64,000 bases of DNA from Gymnopilus junonius. Lineage: Eukaryota > Basidiomycota > Agaricomycetes > Agaricales > Galerinaceae. Of the stretch, positions 26,185-37,298 are shown piece after piece. Every line of letters starts with the position of its first letter. Position 1 is the stretch's first letter. The notes beneath the pieces are model-generated. The model was not told where the DNA came from, ran no database searches, and worked only from the letters and a program-made list of their open reading frames with translations. The position numbers were made by a program, and so were the translations under genes. The DNA lies in the NCBI GenBank assembly GCA_015501075.1, contig JADNYJ010000046.1, forward strand, positions 185,606-249,605, in the 5' to 3' direction.

Positions 26185-27402
26185 ATGCCTTACTCTTCAT
26201 CATCATCATCTTCGTTAAGTGAAAGTTTGATTTCGACCGACCCGCCGCCCACTACTATTTCAGAAGCCGCTGCAATTCAAGATGCGGGGGATCTCTCTGA
26301 TGGCCTTCGGCGACGCGTCGTTGACGCGACAAGCAAGCTGACCATGGATAGGTGCCTCATCACGAACACCACTGACGATGTTCGTTACTGCCATGTACTC
26401 CCAAGAACAACTTCCGAGCGCGTTGTTAGTGTCTTAGTCACTTATGAACATTGTGTTGCTCTCTTACTCTGTGCTTAGATTCGACGCCTCGAGTATTCTT
26501 GGGGAATCAAATATGGCCAACTGAATGTTGACTCTTCTTCAAATATTTTGCGACGTAGGCTTAGAAATCTTCTTCTTTGTGCAGTAGAATTACTAACGAG
26601 GCGTCATTGCCTTGGATAGTGTCTATTGATATGCACAAGTCCTTCCGTCGCACTTTCTGGTTTTTAATACCCGAGGACCTCGAAATTCTGCAGATTTATA
26701 AACAACATACAAAGCGTGGACTCGTGGACAATGAATTTGCAAACCTACTCTCCGTGTGTGATCTTTGACTCCTCAGAAACCATTCTGCTGACTTAAAGTC
26801 AGGCTGGTCCATATAGGTACAAGCTCATTGCATCATGGTTTATGAAACCGCATTCGATAACTCGTTATGAGGATCCTCCCGACGTTCCAACAGCCATGAT
26901 TAATGATATCTCGCGGGCCTATTCCTTTCCTTATGACGACTTCCCCACCATTGTATCTCACGTCCATCCACGCTTCGTCATATACCATGCTGGTTATTGC
27001 CTCAGCAAGAATTGGATCGATTTCTCTTATCCTCATTCGAAGATCAGGCCAACGTTCATTGACATCCGATCTATTTACAAACTCTGGACACAGCACATCC
27101 CGAAAAACGACCATTATTTTAGGCAGCATCCTCCTCATGACCAAAGAGACATAAATGATGACAGGAGTCAATCTAGCGATTGCACTCGGGTTGAACGGTA
27201 CAACTGGAAATTGGGCAAGCCCGCGGAGCCGCTAGTAACGCCACTGGATCGTAGTACGCTGCGCGCTTTCAATGTTCTAGGTTCCGGACAGTCGTCGAAG
27301 GATGATCCCGTTTCCCATTGGCTTTCGCAAATTCCGACATCGCCTCACGACTTCGATATGGATCCCGTCTCCGGCATGCCACTAGATTATAAATACTTTT
27401 AA
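26185..27402 (+). CDS. HNH nuclease-like protein, copy C (short form)
   Basis: Exons 26185-26424, 26479-26554, 26620-26753 and 26803-27402 give 349 residues with all phases matching. Core motifs: MDRCLITNT, RYCHVLPRTT (His), LEYSWGIKYGQLNVDSSSN (Asn), DMHKSFRRTFWFLIPED (His). The second domain carries AGPYRYKLIASW and FPTIVSHVHPRFVIYHAGY. The tail has a Ser/Asp-rich linker and ends LDYKYF. Exon 2 is 76 bp long, as in copies A, D, E and G. All three HNH residues are kept, so it is the best intact representative. No signal peptide or membrane helix, so cytoplasmic or nuclear location is expected. Convergent with the kinase gene. Confidence 0.78.
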
Positions 27403-27868
27403 CTCGAGAAGGGCTCTATATTGCGCATCAATTTTTATCATTTGTATACCCTAATTGAATATTGTACATTTATTGACGGCAAAAGCTCGTAGTACGGCTT
27501 ACATATCGTTGCCAATATTTAGAAGCAAATATGACATGTGTATGAAGAGGTAACATAGTTTACATTAGCGTGCGAGTAATTATCTGTAGTAACATTTGCA
27601 ATTTGGTTTGCAGCCTATTTGCAATTCACCTAATATAAGAAGCAGTGATTTTTTCCGTCGAATGAATACCACAGAATATACTAGAAATCTCTTTCATGCG
27701 CTGTTCTTTTCTCGTCCGTTTCATAGGCAAAGCATTATACCGCCGGCCAATGAGATTGTAGGGTAGAAGTGCTATAGCGGTATGGGATATGAGAAAAGGT
27801 TTAAAATCCCATAAGAGTTATACTTACGTGAAGTGGTGGGAAAGGGTCTGGACAGAAAGAGAAGGAAG
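27403..27868. other. intergenic between convergent copy C and the kinase
   Basis: AT-rich 466 bp with no ORF of note. It holds the 3' regions of both genes. Confidence 0.5.
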
Positions 27869-29766
27869 TCAATTAGCCAAAAAACCGACAATGAAATGGA
27901 AAAAAGCGTACGAATAATTCCGATGTAGATGGCCCAAAATAGTCCGCGCATCCCATCGCATTGCCGGGTTCTCTTCGCACATCTAGACATAAAAGAATAC
28001 GGTTCAGGTTATACCAAGGTTCCGATGCTTAAGGCTAGGCGTACCCCTGTGACCATGAACCAAATGTGGCAAGGGCATCCGTACACCTTCATCTGCTGGG
28101 CCATCATGAAAGCCTCCAAGCCCATCTGAAGATGCGTCAAGTTGGCATCAAACTGAGCAGGGATTACCACCAGGTCATAGATTGTGACCCCCAAACTCCA
28201 GAAATCGGACAGATGGTTGAACTTCGCACCATAACTGACGACTTCCGGTGCAACATATCCGGGAGTACAAAACCCGAATACACGAGCGGGGCGATAGACG
28301 TGGCTGGGGGTTGAACGATCACAAAGGCTTCCGCCAAAGTCTCCGATAATGCAATTGCCTGTCTTTGAAACAAAGACGTTCTCCGGTTTAAGGTCCATGT
28401 GGATGATGTTAATGGAGTGCAAGAAATTTAGACCTTCGGTCTATAAGTAAGGTTACAGGAACTAGTTATTATTGTGTGGATCGAAGCACAGGGCATCTAA
28501 CTCACCACTTGCAGGATAATGAAACAAAGAGCGAGCTCGTCCTGTGCTATAAACCCTCTGAAGTCGGACAGAACCAAGGGATAATAGTCCTGATCCAATC
28601 TATGAGATAGTAGGCTGAGATCAAATGCGGAAGAAACTTGCCATGACTATGTACAAGTGTGACTTGGCACAAATTCCAACGAAGTCTTCCTGAGGTAAAA
28701 GCTTCATAATATATCTCATCCCGCGGTGAGATTCATCATCCGATTGATCGTCTTCATCCCGGCCAAAGTACATTTGCTCTTTCCAAAGCAGTTTAAGAGT
28801 CCTGACCTCTTGGGCATATACGCGCAGCCCTGCGTCGTCTTTCTCCCTTAGATCAATGAGCTTCACGGCGCGGACAACCTGGCCATGCGGAGCTTCTCGA
28901 GTGACCTTGTAAACTTTACCGGAGACGCCTGAGCCGATAGTTTCGACTTTGAGATCAGAAGAAAACAAATCATTCTGGATGAAGGTGGACGAAGACTTGA
29001 CTTCAGCGGGGACCCTTATACCAGTAGAACCAGGGGAAGGCGAATTTCCGGTGTGTCCTTGAATGGTGTCAGTATTAGAAACATATTGATTGGCGGAAGG
29101 TTGACCTGTGTCAAGGCCAGGAGGAGTTTGATAATCCAGAGAAGTTTCAGAATCAGTAGGGGCGGAAGATCGAAGAGCATCGGTAGATGAAGAGAATCCG
29201 TTTGCAACATCCCCAGGGAAAAAAGTAATGCCGAGATGCTCTCTCTGATTACGACTGCTTTTCTTGATGGATTGAGACGTTTGAATACTAGGTAAATGAA
29301 GGGCAGAAATGTCTTCGGATGGTATGCTTGACGTATTCGAGGAACAAGTGACGGAATGCCCGGAGTTAGCCCGAAGGAGGCTGGGGGTTACGTTGGCTGA
29401 AGGGCGGGCATTAATTCCAGTGGCCGCAAACCGCTGCTCAGAATCCTGAGGACCATAGAGAGACACAATACGAATGTTCCTATGGGATCTCGGTGGAACA
29501 GAGGAAAAGGTTCTTGAAGCAAAAGAGATAGCCGAGGGCCTTGTTTCAGAGCTTGCCGAAGAATTTTCTGTAGTTTCTTCAATGAGGTAACTGGGAGAGT
29601 TAAGCGAGTACTCGTCGTGAATAACCTGAGGGATGAGCTGGGTATGATTCCATTCGCCACAGTCCGTACACAATTCTTCTCTGGCTTTTGGTTTCTTTCT
29701 ACGGCGAATTAGGAAATTGAACTTTGGCACTGCGGTGCGAACTTTCTTCCAAGCAGATTTCAGCAT
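27869..29766 (-). CDS. serine/threonine protein kinase with long N-terminal linker
   Basis: The first exon starts at ATG 29766 (MLKSAWKKVRTAV) and contains a roughly 270 residue Ser-rich linker with ELCTDCGEWNH. Kinase motifs follow in order: glycine loop GSGVSGKVYKV, lysine in VRAVKLIDL, catalytic loop HMDLKPENVF, DFG in IGDFGGSLCD, APE in GYVAPEVV, and subdomain XI in CEENPAMRWDARTIL. Exons join through a GC donor after HLYIVM, then RLDQDYYPLVLSDFRGF, then TEGLNFLHSINIIH. The last exon ends HFIVGFLAN. The catalytic Asp is present but HRD is HMD, so it is a non-RD kinase. Substrate and pathway are unknown. It sits exactly between the two halves of the HNH-like cluster. Confidence 0.8.
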
Positions 29767-30235
29767 CGATGCCACAGAGGGTGAGAGGGTGGGCAAGGTA
29801 TGAAAACGTTTGGAGAACAGGTATAATGTTCTCCATTTTTATGAGAGAAAGAACAATGGCGTCTTAGAAGCCACAGAGGGGCCAGAGGCAAAGCGTCCAT
29901 CCAACGCGTGTTGGCTATGCGACGCTTCGTTGATTGGGCAGAAGAGTTGATTGCCACAAAAAGACGTGCCGCAACTGTGAGGCTGACTGACGGTGATTGC
30001 CGAACTACACGCCTTTAAATAGGGGCCAAAACACAACAATAAGGAAGTCATACAGAGGTGAATGAAAGGGTCAGACCGCAACAAAACGTACCCAATTAAC
30101 ATGGGTTGGTTCTGGAGCAGTATAAGACTTTGCAAAGGCTTCAGAGCTAGAATTTTTGAACCAAGCTCGCAAGGTGAATGTAATACATACAGTGTCAAAA
30201 ATACAACCCAAAGGGTATCAACATTGATGTATCAA
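29767..30235. other. kinase promoter region
   Basis: Between the kinase start and the stop of copy D, both on the minus strand. No gene seen. Confidence 0.45.
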
Positions 30236-31478
30236 CTAGTTGAGGGGCACATTTGAGATAGGATCTGCATCGAATTCATTAGAGAAAGCAGGGACTTCAG
30301 CAAGCCACCGAGAAATGGAATCCTCCTTTGGAGTGTCATGGGGAACCAAGGCATCAAACACGAGAAGTGTTCCACTTTCTAACGATCCAACAAGCGCTTC
30401 GCTGTCATCTGGCGGCCCCTTCCTTCCCCAATTAAATCGTCCGGCACGGGTAACACCACTCCGTTCGCTTATATTTTCACCGTAAACATCATTGCGGTCG
30501 TCCACAGGATCGAGGGATTTCGGGAAGCGGACGAAGGAACGGATGGCATCCGCAGGAATGGGTTTAGTCCAGGTGCGGTAGATAGAAAAAATATTTTCAA
30601 TCGAGCTTCGAAGATCTTCGCGCGATACGAAATAGTCATAAACGTACTTTTTGAAGGCGTAGCCGGCGTGATATATCACAAATCGCGGGTGAACATGCGA
30701 AACGATGGTGGGGAAATTTGTAAAAGGGTATTCAAATTGTTCGGGAGAGGCATCCTCAGCGGTGCCTTCCAATACCTCATTGGATTCAGGCCAACGTTTA
30801 ATTGAAGTACCCTTTAGATAGCGTGAAACGATGAATTTGTATCTGTAAGGACCAGCCTACAATAAGGACAGTTCTACTTATGAACGGGAACGACCTTAGT
30901 GAGCAAGGGGACACGTACTGGTATTAGATCAGCAAAATTATTATCCGCTGGACCACGCTTCTTGTGCTTTCTATAAGTGCGTAGGATCGAGTCCTCCGGG
31001 ATTAGAACCCAGAGACGATGGTGAAACGACCGGTGAAGGTCAGTAGATACTGGGAGAAAAAAAGCACGTTAAGTGTAAAGATAAGTGTAAAAGTAAATCA
31101 AGCCTACACCGTAGAATATTGAAAGAAGAATCAACGTTCAGTTGACCATAAGTCATTCCCCAAGAATACTCCAGTCGTGATATCTGATCTCACGTTAGGC
31201 CTCATAATGCGCAGAGCATGGAATATGCTCACAATGTGTTCAGGAGTCGCCCGCGAGAGAACGTGGCTATAACAAGTTGAATCTCGCGTGTTCCTGATGA
31301 TGCACCTATCCATATACAGTTCAGAAGTCGCGTCAAGGACGCGCTTTTCGAGTCCGTCGGAAAGCCCGTCGCTTTCTTTGATAGCAGCATTTTCTGAATT
31401 CGTTGTACTTGGAGGCGTGATGGGGAGATGGCTCGAACTTTGGGAGCTGGAGCTAGAACAACAAGAGCAGCGCGGCAT
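30236..31478 (-). CDS. HNH nuclease-like protein, copy D (short form)
   Basis: Exon 1 is 31233-31478 (82 codons, start MPRCSCCSSSSSQSSS), exon 2 is 31108-31183 (76 bp), then DLHRSFHHRLWVLIPED and KKRGPADNNFADLIP, and a last exon from AGPYRYKFIVSRYLKGTS to the stop at 30236. HNH residues are all present (CYSHVLSR, NVDSSFN, DLHRSFH). The second domain is FPTIVSHVHPRFVIYHAGY, and the tail ends NEFDADPISNVPLN. No inactivating change found. The start is almost identical to copy G at 49.7 kb, so these two are the closest pair. It shares a 254 bp divergent promoter region with copy E. Confidence 0.77.
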
Positions 31479-31732
31479 TCTTGCTGACGTAGGAAGTTGA
31501 AGAGAACTTTAGATGACATAAGCAGGTCAACAATCCATTTCAATCTCCGTTTCCACTCCAATGACACCGTGACCATCCGAACTCCGCGAAACTCATGTCA
31601 CTGCGGAAAGACATACCAAGCTTCAAGGCCCCAGATGGATCGATTATCAAAGCTTGCCATCGCCTCTGTTTTCCTGACTCCTTCTTTCTGCAATTCATCT
31701 TCTTAATATCTTGCTATATCCTGAGTTCTCCG
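31479..31732. promoter_or_regulatory. bidirectional promoter region of copies D and E
   Basis: The 254 bp between the ATGs of two divergent HNH-like genes must hold both promoters. No clear TATA box was found. An upstream in-frame ATG for copy E at 31595 lies inside it, so the true E start could be earlier. Confidence 0.45.
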
Positions 31733-33149
31733 ATGGTGACCACTTCCCGCAGCAGCTCACGTTCTAACTCAGTTGCTGACGACGAGGACGATCGCGACTA
31801 TTCGCCTGAGGCATCTGACTCACCACCAATTGCCACAGACATATATTCAACACCCTTGAAACGGGCACACGTACAGAGTTTATCGCAATACATAAAAAAC
31901 GAGATTGACGCAATAACTTGCACTCCAGAACTTTCGATGAAAAGGTGCATCATCGAGAATATTGAGGAAATAAATGCTGTTCAATATGCGCATATCCTAT
32001 CGCGATCCACTACGGACCCAATTGTACGTAGGGTTCGTAGCATCGCATTATTCACAGACCTGACAAGCCCATCAGATGTTGTCCCTTGAGTATTCATGGG
32101 GCTTAAAACCGGGCCACCTTAACGTTGACTCCCGCTTTAATATTTTCCGCTGTAAGCAAACAGTAATAATCCTTTGTCTCCTTACGAGCTGAAAATGAGC
32201 AGTGAATTCCAGGCTCCATCATGCATTTGATCGGGGGCTTTGGCTTCTACTCCCCAGTCCTTCAGTCGTCACGCAGTTCGAAAACCACAAGAAGCGGGGT
32301 CCAAGGGACAACACCTTTATGGAGCTCTGCAGGGAAAAGGCACTTTTCAAGTATACCTTGGTACCCCACATGAAGATGAAGGCTATACCCATTCATCGAC
32401 AAGTCGACTCCTCTAATCGACCAGTCGCTCCTAAGGCAGAAGACTTCACTCATTACCGTTTTCCATTTCACAAGTTTCCGACAATCATATCGCATGTTCA
32501 CCCACGCTATGTTATTTTCAATACCGGAAAGAAGCTTTCAAGTGATCTAAACTATGACCTGAGGTATAAGGACGAATTGGCTAAAGTGAGACAAATTTAC
32601 GAAGCATGGATCAAACCTGCACCACCGCTGAAGGATTGGGAAACTGAGGACGATAATAATCACAAGAAAGGGGACGAGGATGGTAAACCCAACAATGAAG
32701 ACGAAGATAACGCAAGCCATACAAGCTATCACACTCGGTCCGCACGTTGGGATGCCCCTCCATCTGATGATGGAGCAGGAGCCCACACCGGAAGTCCTCC
32801 TTCAAAACGTGCAAGGACTCGAGGGAAGGGAATGTCCGAGTTCTCAGAAACTTTGATCGACTTCGATGATACCAGTGAGCCTATTTCACATGAAAAGAAG
32901 AAGGCTAGAATTATGAGTTGGGCCGAGGACGTTGCCCGGGAGAGCGATTTGAAGGTGCATAGCCTAGTGTTATATGGACCCGCCGCTATCGAGGATCACA
33001 ACGTCTATGACAACTTCACGTTATTCATTGGCGTCTTCCTAACTGTATGGCATTCAATCTGGGGCATTCTTATCATCTCGAAGGCGCCGACTGTGGTTGC
33101 AGAACCCGAGCATGCCGAACAAGTAGTAATGAATGGATTATATTTGTAG
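31733..33149 (+). CDS. HNH nuclease-like protein, copy E (long form with TM tail)
   Basis: Exons 31733-32023, 32076-32151 (76 bp) and 32203-33149 give 437 residues. Core: MKRCIIEN, QYAHILSRST (His), LEYSWGLKPGHLNVDSRFN (Asn), RLHHAFDRGLWLLLP (His). The intron that separates the last two exons in the other copies is absent here: the frame runs straight from FMELCREK into ALFKYTLVPH. After the conserved FPTIISHVHPRYVIFNTG block comes an acidic linker, SKRARTRGKG (possible nuclear signal), and a C-terminal hydrophobic segment (FTLFIGVFLTVWHSIWGILI). That TM-like tail is shared only with truncated copy B. The tail suggests membrane tethering, which is unusual for a nuclease and is inference. Confidence 0.75.
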
Positions 33150-33231
33150 TGCATTAACTTAACACGATTTGTATATAATGAGGAATCATCCCTTATGTTT
33201 CCAGTTAACTGAGGGCGTCATTATTCGGACT

Positions 33232-34836
33232 TTACACTAATACCACTTCGGGTTTCAGCCGCCAAACACGCCAATGGATCGCATAAAGGGCCATTGTCAC
33301 GACCGACCTGTCTACTTGTCTGATCCTGTATGCAAATGAACGACAAACAATACCTAGAATGGCACTGCTTCTATACTGATTAGGCACAAACTTCTTCCAA
33401 TCCTGATCGCAATCCACGTCAAAATCACCTGGTGAGGTAGGCACTCCAACAAGCCATTGCGAAATTGACTCATTTTTCGAGGTATTATCAGGAGCCAATT
33501 CGGTAAAGGCTAGAAGCGTTTCGTACTCCAAAACTTCGTCACGAGCTTCTGCATCATGTGGTTTGCTTTGCCGTCTCCAGTTAAATTGTTCAGCTCTGGT
33601 GAAACTACTCTCAGCGTCGTTGCGGTTGACAGGATCGAGAGATTTTGGTATGTGTATAAAGGAATGGGTATCGTTTGATGGAATGGGTTTAGTCCATAGA
33701 CGGTAGATAGACATGATACATTCAATTTGATCCAACAAATCTTCGCGTGCGATGCAGAAGTCATAAACCCACTTGCTGAAGGTGCGGCCGGCATGGTATA
33801 TCACAAATTTCAGATGAACATGGGAGACAATAGTGGGAAGATTGGAAAACAGGTATTCGAATCTTTCAAGAGAGATGTCGTTTGCTACATCGTCAGACGC
33901 CCCAGTGGTTTCAGACCGGTGGGTAATCAAGAATCGCTTCAAAAAGTGTGAAGGGACAAATATGTACCTGTATGGACCAGCCTGCAATTCTTCTTATAAC
34001 CGAGAAATTTCTGCAGAAGGGAGTAAAATGCATACTGGAATAATGTCAGCAAAATTATTGTCTGCCTGACCTCGTTTCTTGTTCTTTCTGTAAGCATGCA
34101 GGATTGCAGGATCCTCTGGGATCAGAATCCACAGGCGACGTTGAAACAATCGGTGCAGGTCGGATGATACAGAGAAAAAAAGTGTATGAATACTGTTGAA
34201 TCCAGATATAATAACTTGAAAATGTATGCAGTAAAATATTAGAAGACGAATCGACATTCATTTGACCATAGTTCATTCCCCAAGAATATTCGAGTCGTGT
34301 CATCTGATGCTACATTAGATATGGGAAACATGACATAAAGAACGCACTCACAATGTTATTGAGCGCAGCGTTGTAAGATTAAGTATTATTATTATTCTCC
34401 CATTTACAAGGTGGTTTATATACCTAACTACATAGTAAACTAGATGTTAGTAGATAGTTCTAATATATTCTACAGAGTACCAATGAGTAAGAATGAGTCA
34501 AAGATTTATAAGAAAGAAAATAAGCGATGTTAGCGCTTGGAATAAAGTAGTGCCATGTGTCCTAATCTGGCCATTATTTTCCCAACAAATGTGTTCAGGA
34601 GTTGCCCACGGGAGAACATGGCTATAGCAAGTGGAATCTCATGTGTTCATGATGATGCATCTATCCATAGACAGTTCAGAAGTCACATCGAGGACACATT
34701 TTTTCAGTCCCTCAGAAAGCCCGTCACATTGTTTAATTGCAGCATCTTCTGATTTGGTGGTGGGAGGAGGTGTGTTGGGGAAATATTTCGATTGCTCGGA
34801 AGACCTAGAGCCAGAATAACAAGAGCAGCGGCCCAT
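33232..34836 (-). pseudogene. HNH nuclease-like, copy F (short form), stop codon plus solo LTR
   Basis: Exon 1 starts at 34836 (MGRCSCYSGSRSS). Inside exon 1 a TGA replaces a sense codon right after DRCIIMNT, at the position where other copies read Arg, Gly or Thr. A 234 bp element is inserted at the end of exon 1, separating it from its donor site. Downstream exons are still open: LEYSWGMNYGQMNVDSSSN, DLHRLFQRRLWILIPED, then a last exon 33981-33232 (AGPYRYIFVPSHFL, FPTIVSHVH-like block). The C-terminus runs on past the usual stop with a new tail. Family membership is clear. The copy is inactive unless a downstream start is used. Confidence 0.75.
34354..34587. mobile_element. solo LTR (about 234 bp) in copy F
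   Basis: On the plus strand the insert reads TGTTATTGAGCG ... TTTCCCAACA, so it starts TG and ends CA with TGTT/AACA inverted ends, and holds AT-rich TATA-like text. The pentamer AATGT occurs at 34352-34356 and 34588-34592, consistent with a 5 bp target duplication that overlaps the left terminus. Removing the insert restores the sequence seen at this point in copies D and G. No internal coding region is left. The family (copia or gypsy) cannot be told. Confidence 0.6.
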
Positions 34837-37298
34837 CCTTGCTCATAGCTTGTCGACGTCAGATTCAAGTTGAGGGCCACAGATGATATAAGCAGCTCAA
34901 CATGGCAAATTTTAATCTCCTCTACGCCAATTGGACGTAAAAAAATAGTAACTTGGCTTGTCTCCGATCATTCACCTTGTCCTCCTGCTTAATCCATACA
35001 CCCACACCCACAACAACAGATACACCCGGCCCAGCAGAAGCAGGCCCGAGGGACTCGGGTGTCATGGTACAGTGGCTGCAGCAGTCTTTCTGCACTACAT
35101 ATACAAGTAGGGTGTACACTCTTTATCGACCTGATCTACTCTTCATCAAAGTAGTTTGAACTGCATTTCTTTATTTCATCTTGGGACAATTTCAAGTTTT
35201 TTTGGGAATGTATTCTGAAATTGTATTTGTACTCTATCACTACTGCATGGACTTGGAGGATGTTGCATTTTGTAATATACATACTGTAATATATGCAAGT
35301 GGCTCTAATACAATTAGTCAATGGCCCAAATATACTATCAGTGGGAAAAGTGATCATCATAGAGCATTTAAATTACGACTGCTATGTAGGACTATAAGTA
35401 AATGATGCATGGGAATCTGGATTGAAAATGCGATGTGAACAGATAATGACCAAGTATCTGGTGCATTCTGAATCCTTAAAAAGCACAGCATCTATATATG
35501 TGCATGTCTGGTATGGTAACTGTTCTTTGCTCTATCAATCAGCATTCAGAACTCACGTGTAGACAGGCGGGTCAGTCACTATGACTCTAGTACATATGAC
35601 AGTATGATGGTGAGTCTTCAGAGTTTCAGAGTTTTCAGGGCTTCAAATGTTAGGATCCAGAAAAACTGCGATTGATGATCATGAGAGGTTCTCACTGGTT
35701 GATGAAACCTTCCATTCAAATCTGCATTTTGAATACACTGGATGGCATTTGTGAGTAATATTAATCAATGGGTGCTTAGAGTATTTCTTTGAACGCATGA
35801 GAATATCAACTCAAAATGCAAGCACCCACTGGCATCTCACGACTGACATCCGCAGTTCTCCTGGCCATGGCAGGTCAAGGCTGGGCAACACAGTAATGAA
35901 GCGAGCAATGGAGACCTAGGCTAAGGATCTGGGAATGAGAGCCACTTGCTCTGCCAATAAAATTTTGGAATCTGAATTCTGAACTTCTGACAGTGGATAG
36001 AGCGGAATACTCCGGTTCTACTCTAGTTATCATTTTCTGAGCTCTTTACAAAGCTGATTTACTAGAGGAATTTGATATGCATAAGAGGAAATGTGATAAA
36101 TGTCAAAAGAAACAAGTAGATTCTTTCGTTGGGATGTAGTAATAATTCAGATTTAGAGGGATAGAACCTTCCTACATTCGAATTTGGTTTCCTGAAATTG
36201 ACGAGGTTACAAGTACACGCAACGTCTATGTGGTGTGATAACCATACTCCATCATTTTGCCATCCATCACTATCAAGGAATAGATCAAAGATCCTCACGG
36301 CATGATTATTGGTCGATCCCTTGCTTCAAGAAAATACGTACATACATACTTGTGGACCCTTTACTGCGCACTACGGATTACTATAGTTATTCAGACAAGC
36401 GCCCATACGGCCATGCGCGGCGATGGTTCGAAATAGGACATTTTTTGCTTGGCCTTTTCAACGGGGTAGTTGGCCAGATATTATTTTTAGCCGCATTATC
36501 TCCTTTCCTGACATCGGGTCGGTCCTAATCATAGGATTACTATTAGTACCTGGTCCTATGCACATGTAAGGCTGGGTACGTGCTGATAGTAACAACTGAC
36601 GTCTCGGTCTCCCTGTCGTCATTCTGTTGCCACGATTACGAACAGGGCCTACATAGGGGATCCAGACGCCGCCAGCCTGAGAACGCGCGAACGCGTGCAA
36701 AACATTCGGAATCATGACGGAATAACCCACTCCGTTTTATTCAGGGTCTTGACTCTTCCGGGCTTCCATTCTGATCATGATGCCTTGAGGTTCTCTTTGT
36801 TTTCCGTTTTCGGTGTTGTCCGTGCTTTCTACCTTCTCTCGTTGATGACATGGGCGATATTTTAGACTTGGACAGACCAGTCAGCTGATAGCACGTCCGT
36901 GGGCTTATTGGCAGGGTGTCTCTTTCATGCGCGTTACGATAGGTATGTGGGTTGAGGATACGGATGGAGCGCACACGATGGTTGGAAGCGAAATGAAGTC
37001 GACGCGTATTTCATGAAAGAGATAAGGGACTTTGGACCTGAAAGTAGCCCACATAAGGCAAAATCGCATTAAATCCGGGCCGACGGAACATATTGAGTCA
37101 AGACCTGCACAGTAGTGTGACCGACGGAATTGCTGCACGGTCACCTCGCCTCGTCCTCGACTCGGACGGTCTGCCCTTTTGCGCTGAGCTTTGGTTTTGC
37201 TAGACTCTGGTCGTCCTCCATGACTCCGACGGCCTGAATTGTGTCCGCTTTTGTTTGTCGGCTAGAGCGACATAGTACCTACATATCTCCCGCCAATA
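34837..37298. other. long gene-poor stretch between copy F and ATG13
   Basis: About 2.5 kb with only short ORFs. It may contain old repeat remnants, but none could be delimited. The last few hundred bases should hold the ATG13 promoter. Confidence 0.4.

Noticed and set aside
36300..37150. Several 70-100 codon ORFs on both strands upstream of ATG13
   Set aside because: No family-like text, no consistent splice sites; considered promoter or old repeat sequence.
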